Origin: Hypericibacter sp049323455
Lineage (GTDB): Bacteria > Pseudomonadota > Alphaproteobacteria > Dongiales > Dongiaceae
Assembly: GCA_049323455.1 (NCBI GenBank)
Contig: JBMONF010000019.1
Coordinates: 124,001-188,000, forward strand
DNA length: 64,000 nucleotides
Direction: 5' to 3'
Made by a program: the position numbers and the translations under genes
Notes under the pieces: generated by a model
What the model was told of the DNA's origin: nothing
The model's database searches: none
What the model saw: the letters and a program-made list of their open reading frames with translations, nothing else
Shown: positions 1 through 7,827 of the stretch, one piece after another
Numbering within the stretch: the first letter of the stretch is position 1
Layout of the letters: each line of letters begins with the position of its first letter

Positions 1-848
1 AGGCGCATGGTGGGATCGCCCGCGAGCTTGTCGGCGTCGAACACATGGAGCGGGCGGCCGAGATCGAAGGTCACATAGTTGGTGATGTCGACCAGCGCCG
101 AGATCGGCCTCAGGCCTATCGCGATCAGCCGGTCCTTGAGCCATCGCGGGCTGGGGCCGTTCCTCACGCCCTTGAAGTAGCGCCCCACCACATAGGGGCA
201 GGCGTTCTCGGCACCCGCCGGCAGGTCGCGCTTCCAGGTGATCGGGCTGTCGAAGGTGCCGGCGATCTTCCCGGCGGCGAAGGGCTTGAGCTTCCCCAGG
301 CCCGCCGCCGCCAGGTCGCGCGCGATGCCGCGCACGCCCAGGCAGTCGGCCCGGTCGGCGGTGACGGCGACGTCGAACACCGGATCGTCGAGCCCCGTCA
401 CCTTGGCGAAAGGCTGGCCCACCGGCGCGTCGGCCGGCAGCTCGATGATGCCCTCGTGATCCTGGCCCAGCCCCATCTCGCGCGCCGAGCAGAGCATGCC
501 GTTCGATTCGACGCCGCGGATCACGCCCTTCTTGAGGTCGAGCCCGGTGCCGGGGATGTGGCTGCCGACCGGCGCGAACACGCTCTTCATGCCGGTGCGC
601 GCGTTGGGCGCGCCGCACACCACATGCACCAGGCCCTCGCCGGTATCGACGATGCACACGCGCAGGCGGTCCGCGTTGGGATGGGGCTTCGCCTCCACCA
701 CATAGCCGACGCGGAAAGGCGCCAGGTCCTTCGACCGATCGACGACGCTCTCGACCTCGAGGCCGAGGCTCGTGAGCTTCTCGGCGATCGCCGCGGCATC
801 GGCCGCCGTGTCGAGGTGATCCTTGAGCCAGGCGAGGGTGAATTTCAT
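1..848 (-). CDS. pheT: Phenylalanyl-tRNA synthetase beta subunit, N-terminal part
   Basis: Large subunit of the cytoplasmic (alpha-beta)2 enzyme that charges tRNA-Phe. Only the first 282 residues are present; the gene runs off the left edge. The protein opens MKFTLAWLKDHLDT, typical of PheT, followed by the EMAP-like tRNA-binding domain (around residues 40-150, with the KPHPNADRLRVC motif) and the start of the B3/B4 editing region. The ATG overlaps the pheS stop as ATGA at 845-848, so translation is probably coupled. The identification is secure. Confidence 0.97.
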   Translation of the reverse strand, partial: MKFTLAWLKDHLDTAADAAAIAEKLTSLGLEVESVVDRSKDLAPFRVGYVVEAKPHPNADRLRVCIVDTGEGLVHVVCGAPNARTGMKSVFAPVGSHIPGTGLDLKKGVIRGVESNGMLCSAREMGLGQDHEGIIELPADAPVGQPFAKVTGLDDPVFDVAVTADRADCLGVRGIARDLAAAGLGKLKPFAAGKIAGTFDSPITWKRDLPAGAENACPYVVGRYFKGVRNGPSPRWLKDRLIAIGLRPISALVDITNYVTFDLGRPLHVFDADKLAGDPTMR

Positions 849-2014
849 CGCGACGCCCCCACCAGGCTCGGTATGTCGAGCGGCTGGAAGCCGTAATGCG
901 CGAGCCAGCGCGCATCGGCCTCGAAAAAGGTGCGCAAATCGGGAATGCCGTATTTCAGCATGGCGATACGCTCGATCCCCATGCCGAAGGCGAAGCCCTG
1001 ATAGCGCATCGGGTCGACGCCGACCATCTCGAGCACCTTGGGATGGACCATGCCGCAGCCCAGGATCTCGAGCCAGTCGCCGTAATTGCCGAGCTTGAGC
1101 TCGCCGCCCTTGCGCGAGCAGCCGATATCGACCTCGGCCGAAGGCTCGGTGAAGGGGAAGAAGCTCGGGCGGAAGCGCACCGGCAGGTCGGCCACGCCGA
1201 AGAAGGCGCGGCAGAACTCGATCAGGCAGCCCTTGAGATGGCCCATATGGGTCTTCTCGTCCACCACCAGCCCCTCGACCTGGTGGAACATGGGCGTGTG
1301 GGTCATGTCGGAATCGCAGCGATAGGTGCGCCCCGGCGCGATCACGCGCAGCGGCGGCTTGTGCCGCGTCATATGGCGGATCTGCACCGGCGAGGTGTGG
1401 GTGCGCAGGAGCTTGCGCCCCTCGAGATCCGTCGGCGTTGCGGCCTTGCCGTATTTTCTCTCACCCTCCTCTTCCGCACCGAGGGCAACGGGGTTGGTGG
1501 GGCGGCCGTTGCTCGAGGTGCCCAAGTAAAACGTATCGTGCATCTGCCGCGCCGGATGATCGGGCGGAATGTTGAGGGCGGTGAAGTTGTAGAAGTCCTC
1601 CTCGATGTCGGGCCCTTCGGCCACCTTGAAGCCCATCTCGCCGAAGATGGCGATGACCTCGTCGATGGTCTGGCTGATGGGGTGGAGCCGCCCCTGCGGC
1701 TCGGGCTTCACCGGCAGGGTCATGTCGAGCCGCTCGCGTGCGAGCCGGGCGTCGATCTCGGCCTCGGCGAGCTCGGCCTTGCGCGCCTCGATCGCGGCCG
1801 CGACCGCGTCCTTGAGCTGATTGAGCCGCGCGCCCGCGGCCTTGCGCTCGTCGGGCGAGAGGCCGCCCAGGCCTTTCATCAGGAGGGAGATCTCGCCCTT
1901 GCGGCCCAGCGCCTCGACCCGCACGACCTCGAGCGCGTCGAGGCCGGTTGCGGCCCGAACCGCACCGAGCCACTTTTTTTCCAATCCGCTCACATCCTCG
2001 AGCATCGAACTCAT
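845..2014 (-). CDS. pheS: Phenylalanyl-tRNA synthetase alpha subunit
   Basis: Catalytic subunit of Phe-tRNA synthetase, 389 residues. An N-terminal coiled-coil arm (about 1-95) leads into the class II core: RTHTSPVQIR (204-213), the motif 2 region RFRPSFFPFTEPSAEVD (280-296) and the motif 3 region FGMGIERIAM (343-352). Residues 165-200 form a hydrophilic insertion between DTFYLG and KLLRTHTS that most bacterial PheS proteins lack, so the protein is longer than the usual 330-360 residues. An in-frame ATG at 2005 is an alternative start. It has its own promoter at 2210-2238 and a terminator-like hairpin in its leader. Confidence 0.97.
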   Translation of the reverse strand: MSSMLEDVSGLEKKWLGAVRAATGLDALEVVRVEALGRKGEISLLMKGLGGLSPDERKAAGARLNQLKDAVAAAIEARKAELAEAEIDARLARERLDMTLPVKPEPQGRLHPISQTIDEVIAIFGEMGFKVAEGPDIEEDFYNFTALNIPPDHPARQMHDTFYLGTSSNGRPTNPVALGAEEEGERKYGKAATPTDLEGRKLLRTHTSPVQIRHMTRHKPPLRVIAPGRTYRCDSDMTHTPMFHQVEGLVVDEKTHMGHLKGCLIEFCRAFFGVADLPVRFRPSFFPFTEPSAEVDIGCSRKGGELKLGNYGDWLEILGCGMVHPKVLEMVGVDPMRYQGFAFGMGIERIAMLKYGIPDLRTFFEADARWLAHYGFQPLDIPSLVGASR

Positions 2015-2034
2015 CCCTGAAAAACGAAGGGCCC

Positions 2035-2069
2035 AAAAGCGAAGGGGCCGAACGCTTGTCGGCCCCTTC
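2035..2069 (-). terminator. Terminator-like hairpin in the pheS leader
   Basis: A perfect 11-bp stem, GAAGGGGCCGA at 2041-2051 and TCGGCCCCTTC at 2059-2069, with a 7-base loop. On the minus strand it is followed by GCTTTT. It lies between the pheS promoter and the pheS start, so it would act as an attenuator or as a stop for upstream transcripts. I found no phenylalanine-rich leader peptide. Confidence 0.6.
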
Positions 2070-2209
2070 TCGCTTGATCTGTTGCCGTCCCGGCGGGCGT
2101 CGGAGCTATCGGCGCCCCGCCCGGGCCGGCCGCGCTGGAGCGGGCCGTCGCCGCGCGGTCGGGCCGGCGCTAAATCGATAGTTGTCTTTCACGATACCCA
2201 TGGCGCCGG

Positions 2210-2238
2210 AGAATAGGCGCGGTCCATAGGCAGGTCAA
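2210..2238 (-). promoter_or_regulatory. Sigma-70 promoter for pheST
   Basis: On the minus strand, TTGACC (2238 to 2233), a 17-base spacer and TATTCT (2215 to 2210). The predicted start near 2203 leaves a leader of about 190 nt before pheS that contains the hairpin at 2035-2069. Confidence 0.65.
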
Positions 2239-2285
2239 TCCGAGAGGCCGGAAAGCCCGGCGGTTTCGAAGCCCTGCCACGGGTT

Positions 2286-2693
2286 TCACTGCAGCTGCAT
2301 CAGCAGCAGGTTGAGCATACCCGAGACGATGCTCTGCTCCTGGCCGTCGATGAGCACGCGATCGAGCGCCACCTTCCGGGTCTGGCGGTTGTGAATGAAC
2401 TCGAGATCGACATGCCGCACGGCGCCGGACGAAGTCTGCCTCGTGACCTTGCAGGTGACCTGGACGATGTCGGGGTTGTCCTTGTAGGCCTCGGACCTGC
2501 CCGCCTCCCACTCGAAGCTGCCGCGGACGCCCGCGATGTCGGTACAGAGCTTCTCGCCGGTGCTATCGCCCAGCACCTGCGCCTGCTTCACTGCCGCGAT
2601 GTCGTCGGCGTAGCGATCGCAAGCCGCAAGCGCCAGCGCCGCAGACAGCAAGAGCCCCGCGCTCAGGCCCTTGAGCCGAAACGCGGGGGCCAT
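2286..2693 (-). CDS. Small predicted lipoprotein
   Basis: 135 residues. A positively charged N-terminus, a hydrophobic stretch and the lipobox LAAC (Cys about residue 25) predict lipidation and anchoring in the envelope. The mature part is about 110 residues with two more cysteines, in KLCTDI and VTCKV, that could form a disulphide. I recognise no family. It lies downstream of rplT on the same strand and upstream of the pheST promoter, so it may be the last gene of the rpmI-rplT transcript. GGAA lies just before the ATG. Confidence 0.8.
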   Translation of the reverse strand: MAPAFRLKGLSAGLLLSAALALAACDRYADDIAAVKQAQVLGDSTGEKLCTDIAGVRGSFEWEAGRSEAYKDNPDIVQVTCKVTRQTSSGAVRHVDLEFIHNRQTRKVALDRVLIDGQEQSIVSGMLNLLLMQLQ

Positions 2694-2722
2694 GATCGGT
2701 TCCTTGCCGTTGTGGAAGGGCG

Positions 2723-3088
2723 TCAGGCGACCTTGCCGAGCGCCTGGCCCGCCTGCTTCACCAGATCGGCGAAAGCGGCCGGCTCGCGCACGGCGAGATC
2801 GGCCAGCACCTTGCGGTCCACCTCGATCCCGGCCTTCTTCATGCCGGCGATGAACTGCGAATAGGTCAGGCCGTGCTCGCGCACGCCGGCATTGATGCGC
2901 TGGATCCAGAGCGAGCGGAAGTCGCGCTTCCGGTTGCGCCGGTCGCGATAGGCGTACTGAAGGCCCTTCTCGACCTTCTCGATCGCGATGCGGAAATTGG
3001 TCGAGGCGCGGCCGTAATAGCCGGACGCCATATCCACCACTTTCTTGTGACGGGCATGGGTGGTGACGCCCCGCTTCACGCGTGCCAT
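2723..3088 (-). CDS. rplT: 50S ribosomal protein L20
   Basis: 121 residues, the normal length for L20, an early-assembling 23S rRNA-binding protein. It opens MARVKRGVTTHARHKKV and continues with the conserved basic helix around YYGRASTNFRIAIEKVEKG and RRNRKRDFRSLWIQRINA. It starts 13 bases after rpmI, the usual pair. In gammaproteobacteria L20 represses its own operon; whether that holds here cannot be read from the sequence. Confidence 0.98.
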   Translation of the reverse strand: MARVKRGVTTHARHKKVVDMASGYYGRASTNFRIAIEKVEKGLQYAYRDRRNRKRDFRSLWIQRINAGVREHGLTYSQFIAGMKKAGIEVDRKVLADLAVREPAAFADLVKQAGQALGKVA

Positions 3089-3101
3089 GGCTCGACGCTC
3101 C

Positions 3102-3302
3102 TCAGCCCCAGGGCAGGAAGTACTTCTTCACGACCTTGGCATCCATCTCGGCCATGATCTCCATGCCGCGATGCTGCCGCTTCATCTTCTGAGGCCGCTT
3201 GGAGAGCCCGTGGCGCTTGCGCGAGGGGCTCATCTTGACCTTGCCGGTGCCGGTGAGAGCGAAGCGCTTCTTGGCGCCGCTCTTGGTCTTGAGCTTGGGC
3301 AT
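3102..3302 (-). CDS. rpmI: 50S ribosomal protein L35
   Basis: 66 residues, very basic, opening MPKLKTKSGAKKRFALTGTG with the typical central KMSPSRKRHGLS segment. It is the first gene of the rpmI-rplT pair and is preceded by the promoter at 3391-3419. infC, which often precedes rpmI directly, is about 1.8 kb away on the same strand, separated by an arsenic module and a membrane protein. Confidence 0.98.
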   Translation of the reverse strand: MPKLKTKSGAKKRFALTGTGKVKMSPSRKRHGLSKRPQKMKRQHRGMEIMAEMDAKVVKKYFLPWG

Positions 3303-3776
3303 TTCTTTCCTCGTAACAGCTTGATATCGTTATGTCTCGGGCGGCCGGGCATGCCCTATCGAAGCCCGGGCGCGCGCTTCGAGACGCGCGGTTATACAGG
3401 CCCCGCCCCGGAATGGCAAGAAAAGGCGGAGAGGCCCGGGACGGCCGCAGGCAGGCCGCCGGGACCTGCGGGAAGATGCGCCGGAGGCAAAAGTCTGCAA
3501 GCCCGCGGCTGGCATCCTCGCCGACCAATGCGTCGAATCCGCAATCCGCGACGCCTGCCCACCTCGGCTATCTCGTGACGCAGATGACGGACGCCTGCCT
3601 CACCTGTTCCGAGGAGCGCCATCAGGCGAGCTTGCGCGCTATCGAGGGCTATTGCCGCCAGCGCACAACGGTCGAGGCTCCACACCTAGAGCGCGGCGCA
3701 AAGCGCCAGCACCCGGTTTTGCGGCGAGCGCTCATCGGCCCTTGACAATCGCCATTATTTCCATATTTTTGGAAAT
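3303..3776. other. Intergenic region between rpmI and arsR (divergent)
   Basis: About 470 bases between divergently transcribed genes. It holds the rpmI promoter near its left side and the arsR promoter at its right end. The short open frames here lack recognisable domains or convincing ribosome sites, so I do not call a gene. Confidence 0.6.
3391..3419 (-). promoter_or_regulatory. Sigma-70 promoter for rpmI-rplT
   Basis: Minus-strand TTGCCA (3419 to 3414), a 17-base spacer and TATAAC (3396 to 3391). It gives a leader of about 80 nt before rpmI. Confidence 0.65.
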
Positions 3777-3780
3777 ATGG
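3742..3780 (+). promoter_or_regulatory. arsR promoter with overlapping operator palindrome
   Basis: TTGACA at 3742-3747, a 16-base spacer and TATTTT at 3764-3769 form a promoter. A perfect inverted repeat, CCATATTT-TTGG-AAATATGG (3761-3780), covers the -10 and the ATG at 3777. This fits an ArsR operator that blocks RNA polymerase. Transcription would begin close to the A of the ATG, so the mRNA may be leaderless. Confidence 0.7.
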
Positions 3781-4175
3781 AATCAAGAAACATCAGCGCC
3801 GCCTTGGGCGCGCTCGCGCAAGAAACCCGGCTGGCGATTTACCGCCGGCTGGTCGAGGCCGGGCCGCAAGGCCTGGCCGCAGGCGAGATCGCCGCAGCAC
3901 TCGATCTGGCCGCGCCGACCCTGTCGTTCCATCTCTCGCAATTGCGCCAAGCGGGCCTCGTCGCGCAGCGCCGCGAGGGCCGCTCCCTGATCTATGCCGC
4001 CGACTTCGCCGCCATGAACGGGCTGATCGCCTATCTTACCGAGAACTGCTGCGCTCGATCCGCCAGTGATCGCTCGGGCGCCGGCAGCGCCGTCGCCTGC
4101 GGAACGGCCGATTGCGTTTCGGCGGGTCCCGCCGCATCCCCCTCCCTCGCTTCCCGCACCAGGAGACAGCCATGA
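3777..4175 (+). CDS. arsR: ArsR-family metalloregulator
   Basis: 132 residues; winged-helix repressor. The N-terminal 80 residues contain the helix-turn-helix LAAPTLSFHLSQLRQAGLV and the wing REGRSLIYAADF. Vicinal cysteines in ENCCARS after the DNA-binding domain, plus further cysteines in the tail, are candidates for As(III) binding. No Shine-Dalgarno precedes the ATG, consistent with a leaderless transcript from the promoter at 3742. Its stop overlaps the next start as ATGA (4172-4175). It probably represses itself and the downstream arsI-like gene until arsenic or antimony binds. Confidence 0.9.
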   Translation: MESRNISAALGALAQETRLAIYRRLVEAGPQGLAAGEIAAALDLAAPTLSFHLSQLRQAGLVAQRREGRSLIYAADFAAMNGLIAYLTENCCARSASDRSGAGSAVACGTADCVSAGPAASPSLASRTRRQP

Positions 4176-4627
4176 AGCGCCTGCATGTCCATGTCGCCGT
4201 CGACGATCTCGCCCATTCGATCCGGTTCTATACGACGCTGTTCGGCACCGGCCCCAGCGTCGAGAAGCCGGACTATGCGAAATGGATGCTGGAGGACCCG
4301 CGGGTCAATTTCGCGATCTCCACGCGGGCGCCCGCAGCCGGGCTCGACCATCTCGGCATTCAGGTCGAGAGCGAGGCCGAGCTCGCCGAGATCGGCGGCC
4401 GCCTCGCCGCAGCCGGTGCCGAGACGCGCGAGCAGCACGAAACCACCTGCTGCTATGCCCGCTCCAACAAGCGCTGGGTGAAGGATCCCGCCGGCATTGC
4501 CTGGGAGACCTTCCACACGCTGGATGCCGCGGCCGTCTATGGCGAAGACCTGGCGGCCGGAGGTCCGGGGGCGGCCGAGATCGAAGCGCCGCGCCCGCGG
4601 CGCGCCTGCTGCAGCCCAAGCGTGTGA
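4172..4627 (+). CDS. arsI: ArsI/CadI-family vicinal oxygen chelate protein, probable C-As lyase
   Basis: 151 residues. ArsI enzymes use Fe(II) and O2 to cleave the C-As bond of trivalent organoarsenicals. The features expected of ArsI are present: metal ligands His5, His60 and Glu112, and a vicinal cysteine pair Cys93-Cys94 in the loop TTCCYARSNK. The fold is the VOC type, with paired beta-alpha-beta-beta-beta units. AGGAG at 4161 supports the ATG at 4172. It is coupled to arsR. The C-terminal tail ends RRACCSPSV, with another cysteine pair. A CadI-type cadmium-induced role is the alternative; no arsenite efflux gene is in the window. Confidence 0.82.
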   Translation: MKRLHVHVAVDDLAHSIRFYTTLFGTGPSVEKPDYAKWMLEDPRVNFAISTRAPAAGLDHLGIQVESEAELAEIGGRLAAAGAETREQHETTCCYARSNKRWVKDPAGIAWETFHTLDAAAVYGEDLAAGGPGAAEIEAPRPRRACCSPSV

Positions 4628-4631
4628 TCGA

Positions 4632-5138
4632 TCAGAACAGATAAGTCGCAAGCCAGCCGAACCCCGCCAGGATCCAGAAGGTCGCAGAGGTGAGGAGCGC
4701 CGCAGCACCCAGGGCGCCGCCCACGGCCGCGTACCAGAACTGTCGTTGCAGCCCCGCGGCGAGCGCGAAAAGAAGGGCCAGCGGCCCGAACAGGATCGGC
4801 ACCTTCACCAGGCCGGCGATGCCGAAGGTCACGGCCAGGAGGCCGGTCGCCGGCGGCAGGCGAAAGGCGGCGGGCGGCAAAGCGAAGACCGGGGTGCCGA
4901 GCGGCGCTTGCGGCTGCGCTTCGGCCGGCGCTGGGGAAGCATCGGCCGGGGGCAGCGGGCGCTCCAGCCGGACGATGGCGCCGGCCGACGGCGCGTCCTC
5001 GCTGCCGTTCCTGCCGTCTCGCCGCTCCTCGGGTTCGCCCATATCCTTGCCGGAGCTCCTGCCGGAACTGCCGCCGCTGGAACCGGTCTCTCGAAACCGA
5101 ACGGGGCGGCTCTGGCCCGAGCCGCCCTGCGGATTCAA
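4632..5138 (-). CDS. Small membrane protein of unknown function
   Basis: Up to 168 residues. The N-terminal 90 residues are polar, Gly/Ser- and Pro-rich and look disordered. The C-terminal 75 residues are hydrophobic and fit two to three membrane helices. The longest frame starts with TTG at 5138, five bases after infC; an ATG at 5042 is an alternative start with AGGAG upstream. It probably shares the infC transcript. It converges on the arsI-like gene with a four-base gap. No family recognised. Confidence 0.6.
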   Translation of the reverse strand: MNPQGGSGQSRPVRFRETGSSGGSSGRSSGKDMGEPEERRDGRNGSEDAPSAGAIVRLERPLPPADASPAPAEAQPQAPLGTPVFALPPAAFRLPPATGLLAVTFGIAGLVKVPILFGPLALLFALAAGLQRQFWYAAVGGALGAAALLTSATFWILAGFGWLATYLF

Positions 5139-5143
5139 CGCCC

Positions 5144-5680
5144 CTATTTCGGCGCCATCACCATGATCATTTGCCGCCCTTCGAGCCGCGGCATCTGCTC
5201 GACCTTGGCCAGCGCATCGAGCTCGTTGCGCACCCGCTCCAGCACCTTGAGGCCCAGCTCCTGGTGCACCATCTCGCGGCCGCGGAAGCGCATGGTCACC
5301 TTCACCTTGTCGCCTTCCTCGAGGAAGCGCAGCACCGAGCGCATCTTGACCTGGTAGTCGTGCTCGTCGATGCCGGGGCGCAGCTTGATCTCCTTGACCT
5401 CGATGACCTTCTGCTTCTTGCGCGCCTCGGCGAGCTTCTTCTGCTGTTCGTATTTGAACTTGCCGAAATCGAGGATCTTGCAGACCGGAGGGGTGGCGTT
5501 GGGCGAGATCTCGACCAGGTCGAGCCCGGCTTCCTCCGCCATCATCAGGGCTTCGCGGATCGGTACGATGCCCACCATCGACCCATCCTCCTTTACCAGC
5601 CGTACCGTCGGCACGTTGATCTGGTAGTTGATCCGCGGGCCGTTGCGAGACGGCGCGGAATCGAGCGGTGGCCTAGCTAT
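5144..5680 (-). CDS. infC: Translation initiation factor IF-3, with ATA start
   Basis: IF-3 binds the 30S subunit and proofreads start codons. The conserved core is evident: INYQINVPTVRLV near the N-terminus, then LVEISPNATPPVCKILDFGKF and the C-terminal KVTMRFRGREM region. The first ATG-, GTG- or TTG-compatible starts fall inside the conserved N-terminus, so they are too late. The frame extends back to ATA at 5680-5678, preceded eight bases upstream by AAGGAG, giving 178 residues, a normal IF-3 length. A rare AUU/AUC/AUA start is the known device by which IF-3 limits its own synthesis. It lies 66 bases after thrS. Confidence 0.95.
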   Translation of the reverse strand: MARPPLDSAPSRNGPRINYQINVPTVRLVKEDGSMVGIVPIREALMMAEEAGLDLVEISPNATPPVCKILDFGKFKYEQQKKLAEARKKQKVIEVKEIKLRPGIDEHDYQVKMRSVLRFLEEGDKVKVTMRFRGREMVHQELGLKVLERVRNELDALAKVEQMPRLEGRQMIMVMAPK

Positions 5681-5746
5681 GCTGACTTCTCCTTGCCTAT
5701 GGTTGATCGGTCACGGGGGCTTTCCGGCCCGCCTGACGTGGGCGGC

Positions 5747-7726
5747 TCAGAATGCACCCGCAATTTGCGCGTCCGTTGCCTTCCCTGCAGGCGGACGCGC
5801 TTCGCACTTCAGTCTAGTAACCGCCTCATCCAACGCAAGGACTTCCTGCTCGCTGCCGCCGAGCCGACGCAGCGCAAGCTCGCGTCTCTCGGCCTCGCGC
5901 TTGCCGACCACGGCCAGAACCGGAACCTTGGCCAGGCTGTGTTCGCGGACCTTGTAGTTGATCTTTTCGTTCCTGAGGTCGGTTTCGGCCCGCAGGCCGG
6001 CGGCCTTGAGCGCCGCCGCCGCCTCTTCGGCGTAAGAGCGGCTCTCGTCGGTGATGGTGCAGACCACCACCTGAACCGGTGCCAGCCAGAGCGGCAGCTT
6101 GCCGGCATAGTTCTCGATCAGGATGCCGAGGAACCGCTCCATCGAGCCGAAGATGGCGCGGTGCAGCATGACGGGTCGGTGCCGCTGGCCGTCTTCGCCG
6201 ATATAGCCGGCATCGAGGCGCTCTGGCAGGACGAAGTCCACCTGGAGCGTGCCGCACTGCCAGGAGCGACCGATCGTGTCCTTGAGGTGGAATTCGAGCT
6301 TGGGGCCGTAGAAGGCGCCTTCGCCGGGCGCCATCGTGTAGGGCAGCTTCGCCGCCTCGACCGCATGCTTGAGCGCGGCCTCGGCCCTGTCCCAGATCGC
6401 ATCCGTGCCGGCACGCCTTTCCGGCCGGTCGGCAAAGCGCACCGCCACGTCGGTGAAGCCGAAATCGGCGTAGACCTCCAGCAGCAGCCGGCAGAACGCC
6501 GTGCTCTCGGACGTGATCTGGTCCTCGGTGCAGAAGATATGCGCGTCGTCTTGGGTGAAGTTGCGCACGCGCATGATACCGTGGAGCGCCCCGCCGGGCT
6601 CGAAGCGGTGGCAGGAGCCGAACTCCGCCAGGCGCAGCGGCAGGTCGCGGTAGCTCTTGAGCCCCTGATTGAAAATCTGCACATGGCAGGGGCAGTTCAT
6701 GGGCTTGAGCGCGAACACGCGCTGCGCCGCGTCCGCCGCGAATTCCTTGATGCCGGCCTCGTTCTCCGCGAGATACATGTTCTCGCGGAACTTCTCCCAA
6801 TGGCCCGAGGCCTCCCACAGCTTGCGATCGACGAGCTGCGGGGTCTTGACCTCGACATAACCGGCCCGCTCGAGGCGACCGCGCAGATAGTTCTCGATCG
6901 TGCGATAGAGCGTCCAGCCCTTGGGATGCCAGAACACCATGCCGGCTGCCTCTTCCTGCTGGTGGAAGAGGTCCATCTCCTTGCCGAGGCGGCGATGGTC
7001 GCGCTTCTCCGCCTCCTCGAGCATGGTGAGGTACTGCTTGAGCTGCTTCTCGTCGGCCCAGGCCGTGCCGTAGACGCGCTGGAGCTGCTGATTGTTGGCA
7101 TCGCCGCGCCAATAGGCGCCCGACACCTTCATCAGCTTGAAGGCCTTGCCGAGCTTGCCCGTGGAGGGCAAATGCGGGCCGGTGCAGAGATCGAGCCAGT
7201 TGCCCTGGCGGTAGATCGAGATCTCCTCGCCGGCCGGAATCTCTTGCACCCACTCGGCCTTGTATTTCTCGCCGTGCTCCTTGAACCAGCGCACCGCCTC
7301 GTCGCGGCTCCAGATCTCGCGCGTGATCGTCTCGTCGCGATCGACGATCTCGCGCATGCGCGCCTCGATCTTCGCGAAGTCCTCGGGCGTGAACGGCTCG
7401 TCGCGCACGAAGTCGTAATAGAAGCCGTTCTCGATCGCGGGCCCGAAGGTGATCTGCGTGCCGGGATAGAGCTCCTGCACCGCCTCGGCCATGACGTGTG
7501 CCGTGTCGTGGCGCAGGAGCTCGAGCGCGTCTGGGTGCGAGCGCGTGACGATCTCGACCTTGGCGTCGCGCTCGACCACTGTGGCCAGGTCCTTGAGCAC
7601 GCCGTCGACCTTCACGGCCAGCGCGTCGCGCGCCAAGCCCTTGCCGATCGCCGCGGCGACCTCGGCGCCGGAGACCGGACGGTCGAAGGACCGCTGGTTG
7701 CCGTCGGGAAGCGTGATGACGATCAT
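5747..7726 (-). CDS. thrS: Threonyl-tRNA synthetase
   Basis: 659 residues, close to the bacterial norm of about 640. Domain order: TGS domain (1-65, MIVITLPDGNQRSF), editing domain with the HDTAHVMAEAVQ metal-site motif near residue 77, class II catalytic core with MNCPCHVQIF and CHRFEPGGALHG (zinc ligands and motif 2), and an anticodon-binding domain with LRNEKINYKVREHSLAKVP. It precedes infC, a classical arrangement, and the two are probably co-transcribed from the promoter at 7799-7827. Confidence 0.98.
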   Translation of the reverse strand: MIVITLPDGNQRSFDRPVSGAEVAAAIGKGLARDALAVKVDGVLKDLATVVERDAKVEIVTRSHPDALELLRHDTAHVMAEAVQELYPGTQITFGPAIENGFYYDFVRDEPFTPEDFAKIEARMREIVDRDETITREIWSRDEAVRWFKEHGEKYKAEWVQEIPAGEEISIYRQGNWLDLCTGPHLPSTGKLGKAFKLMKVSGAYWRGDANNQQLQRVYGTAWADEKQLKQYLTMLEEAEKRDHRRLGKEMDLFHQQEEAAGMVFWHPKGWTLYRTIENYLRGRLERAGYVEVKTPQLVDRKLWEASGHWEKFRENMYLAENEAGIKEFAADAAQRVFALKPMNCPCHVQIFNQGLKSYRDLPLRLAEFGSCHRFEPGGALHGIMRVRNFTQDDAHIFCTEDQITSESTAFCRLLLEVYADFGFTDVAVRFADRPERRAGTDAIWDRAEAALKHAVEAAKLPYTMAPGEGAFYGPKLEFHLKDTIGRSWQCGTLQVDFVLPERLDAGYIGEDGQRHRPVMLHRAIFGSMERFLGILIENYAGKLPLWLAPVQVVVCTITDESRSYAEEAAAALKAAGLRAETDLRNEKINYKVREHSLAKVPVLAVVGKREAERRELALRRLGGSEQEVLALDEAVTRLKCEARPPAGKATDAQIAGAF

Positions 7727-7798
7727 GGAGCCGTTGAGCGCCTGTCCGGCCGGATTCCGGCAAGATCAAGGTTGAGAAAGGGTTAGCGGGCCCGCCGG

Positions 7799-7827
7799 AC
7801 TTAAGAGGGGATCGAGGCCCCTGTCAA
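7799..7827 (-). promoter_or_regulatory. Sigma-70 promoter for thrS-infC
   Basis: Minus-strand TTGACA (7827 to 7822), a 17-base spacer and TTAAGT (7804 to 7799). The -35 lies within the 3' end of the glycosyltransferase gene. The leader is about 65-70 nt. Confidence 0.6.

Noticed and set aside
2100..2203. Leader peptide for pheST attenuation
   Set aside because: The frame from the ATG near 2200 has one Phe codon only and is Arg/Pro-rich.
3332..3745. 137-codon plus-strand frame upstream of arsR
   Set aside because: Arg/Ala-rich, no domain, no ribosome site, and it runs over the rpmI promoter.
5171..7786. 871-codon frame on the plus strand opposite thrS and infC
   Set aside because: Low-complexity His/Arg/Leu/Asp composition, no domain; both minus-strand genes are certain.
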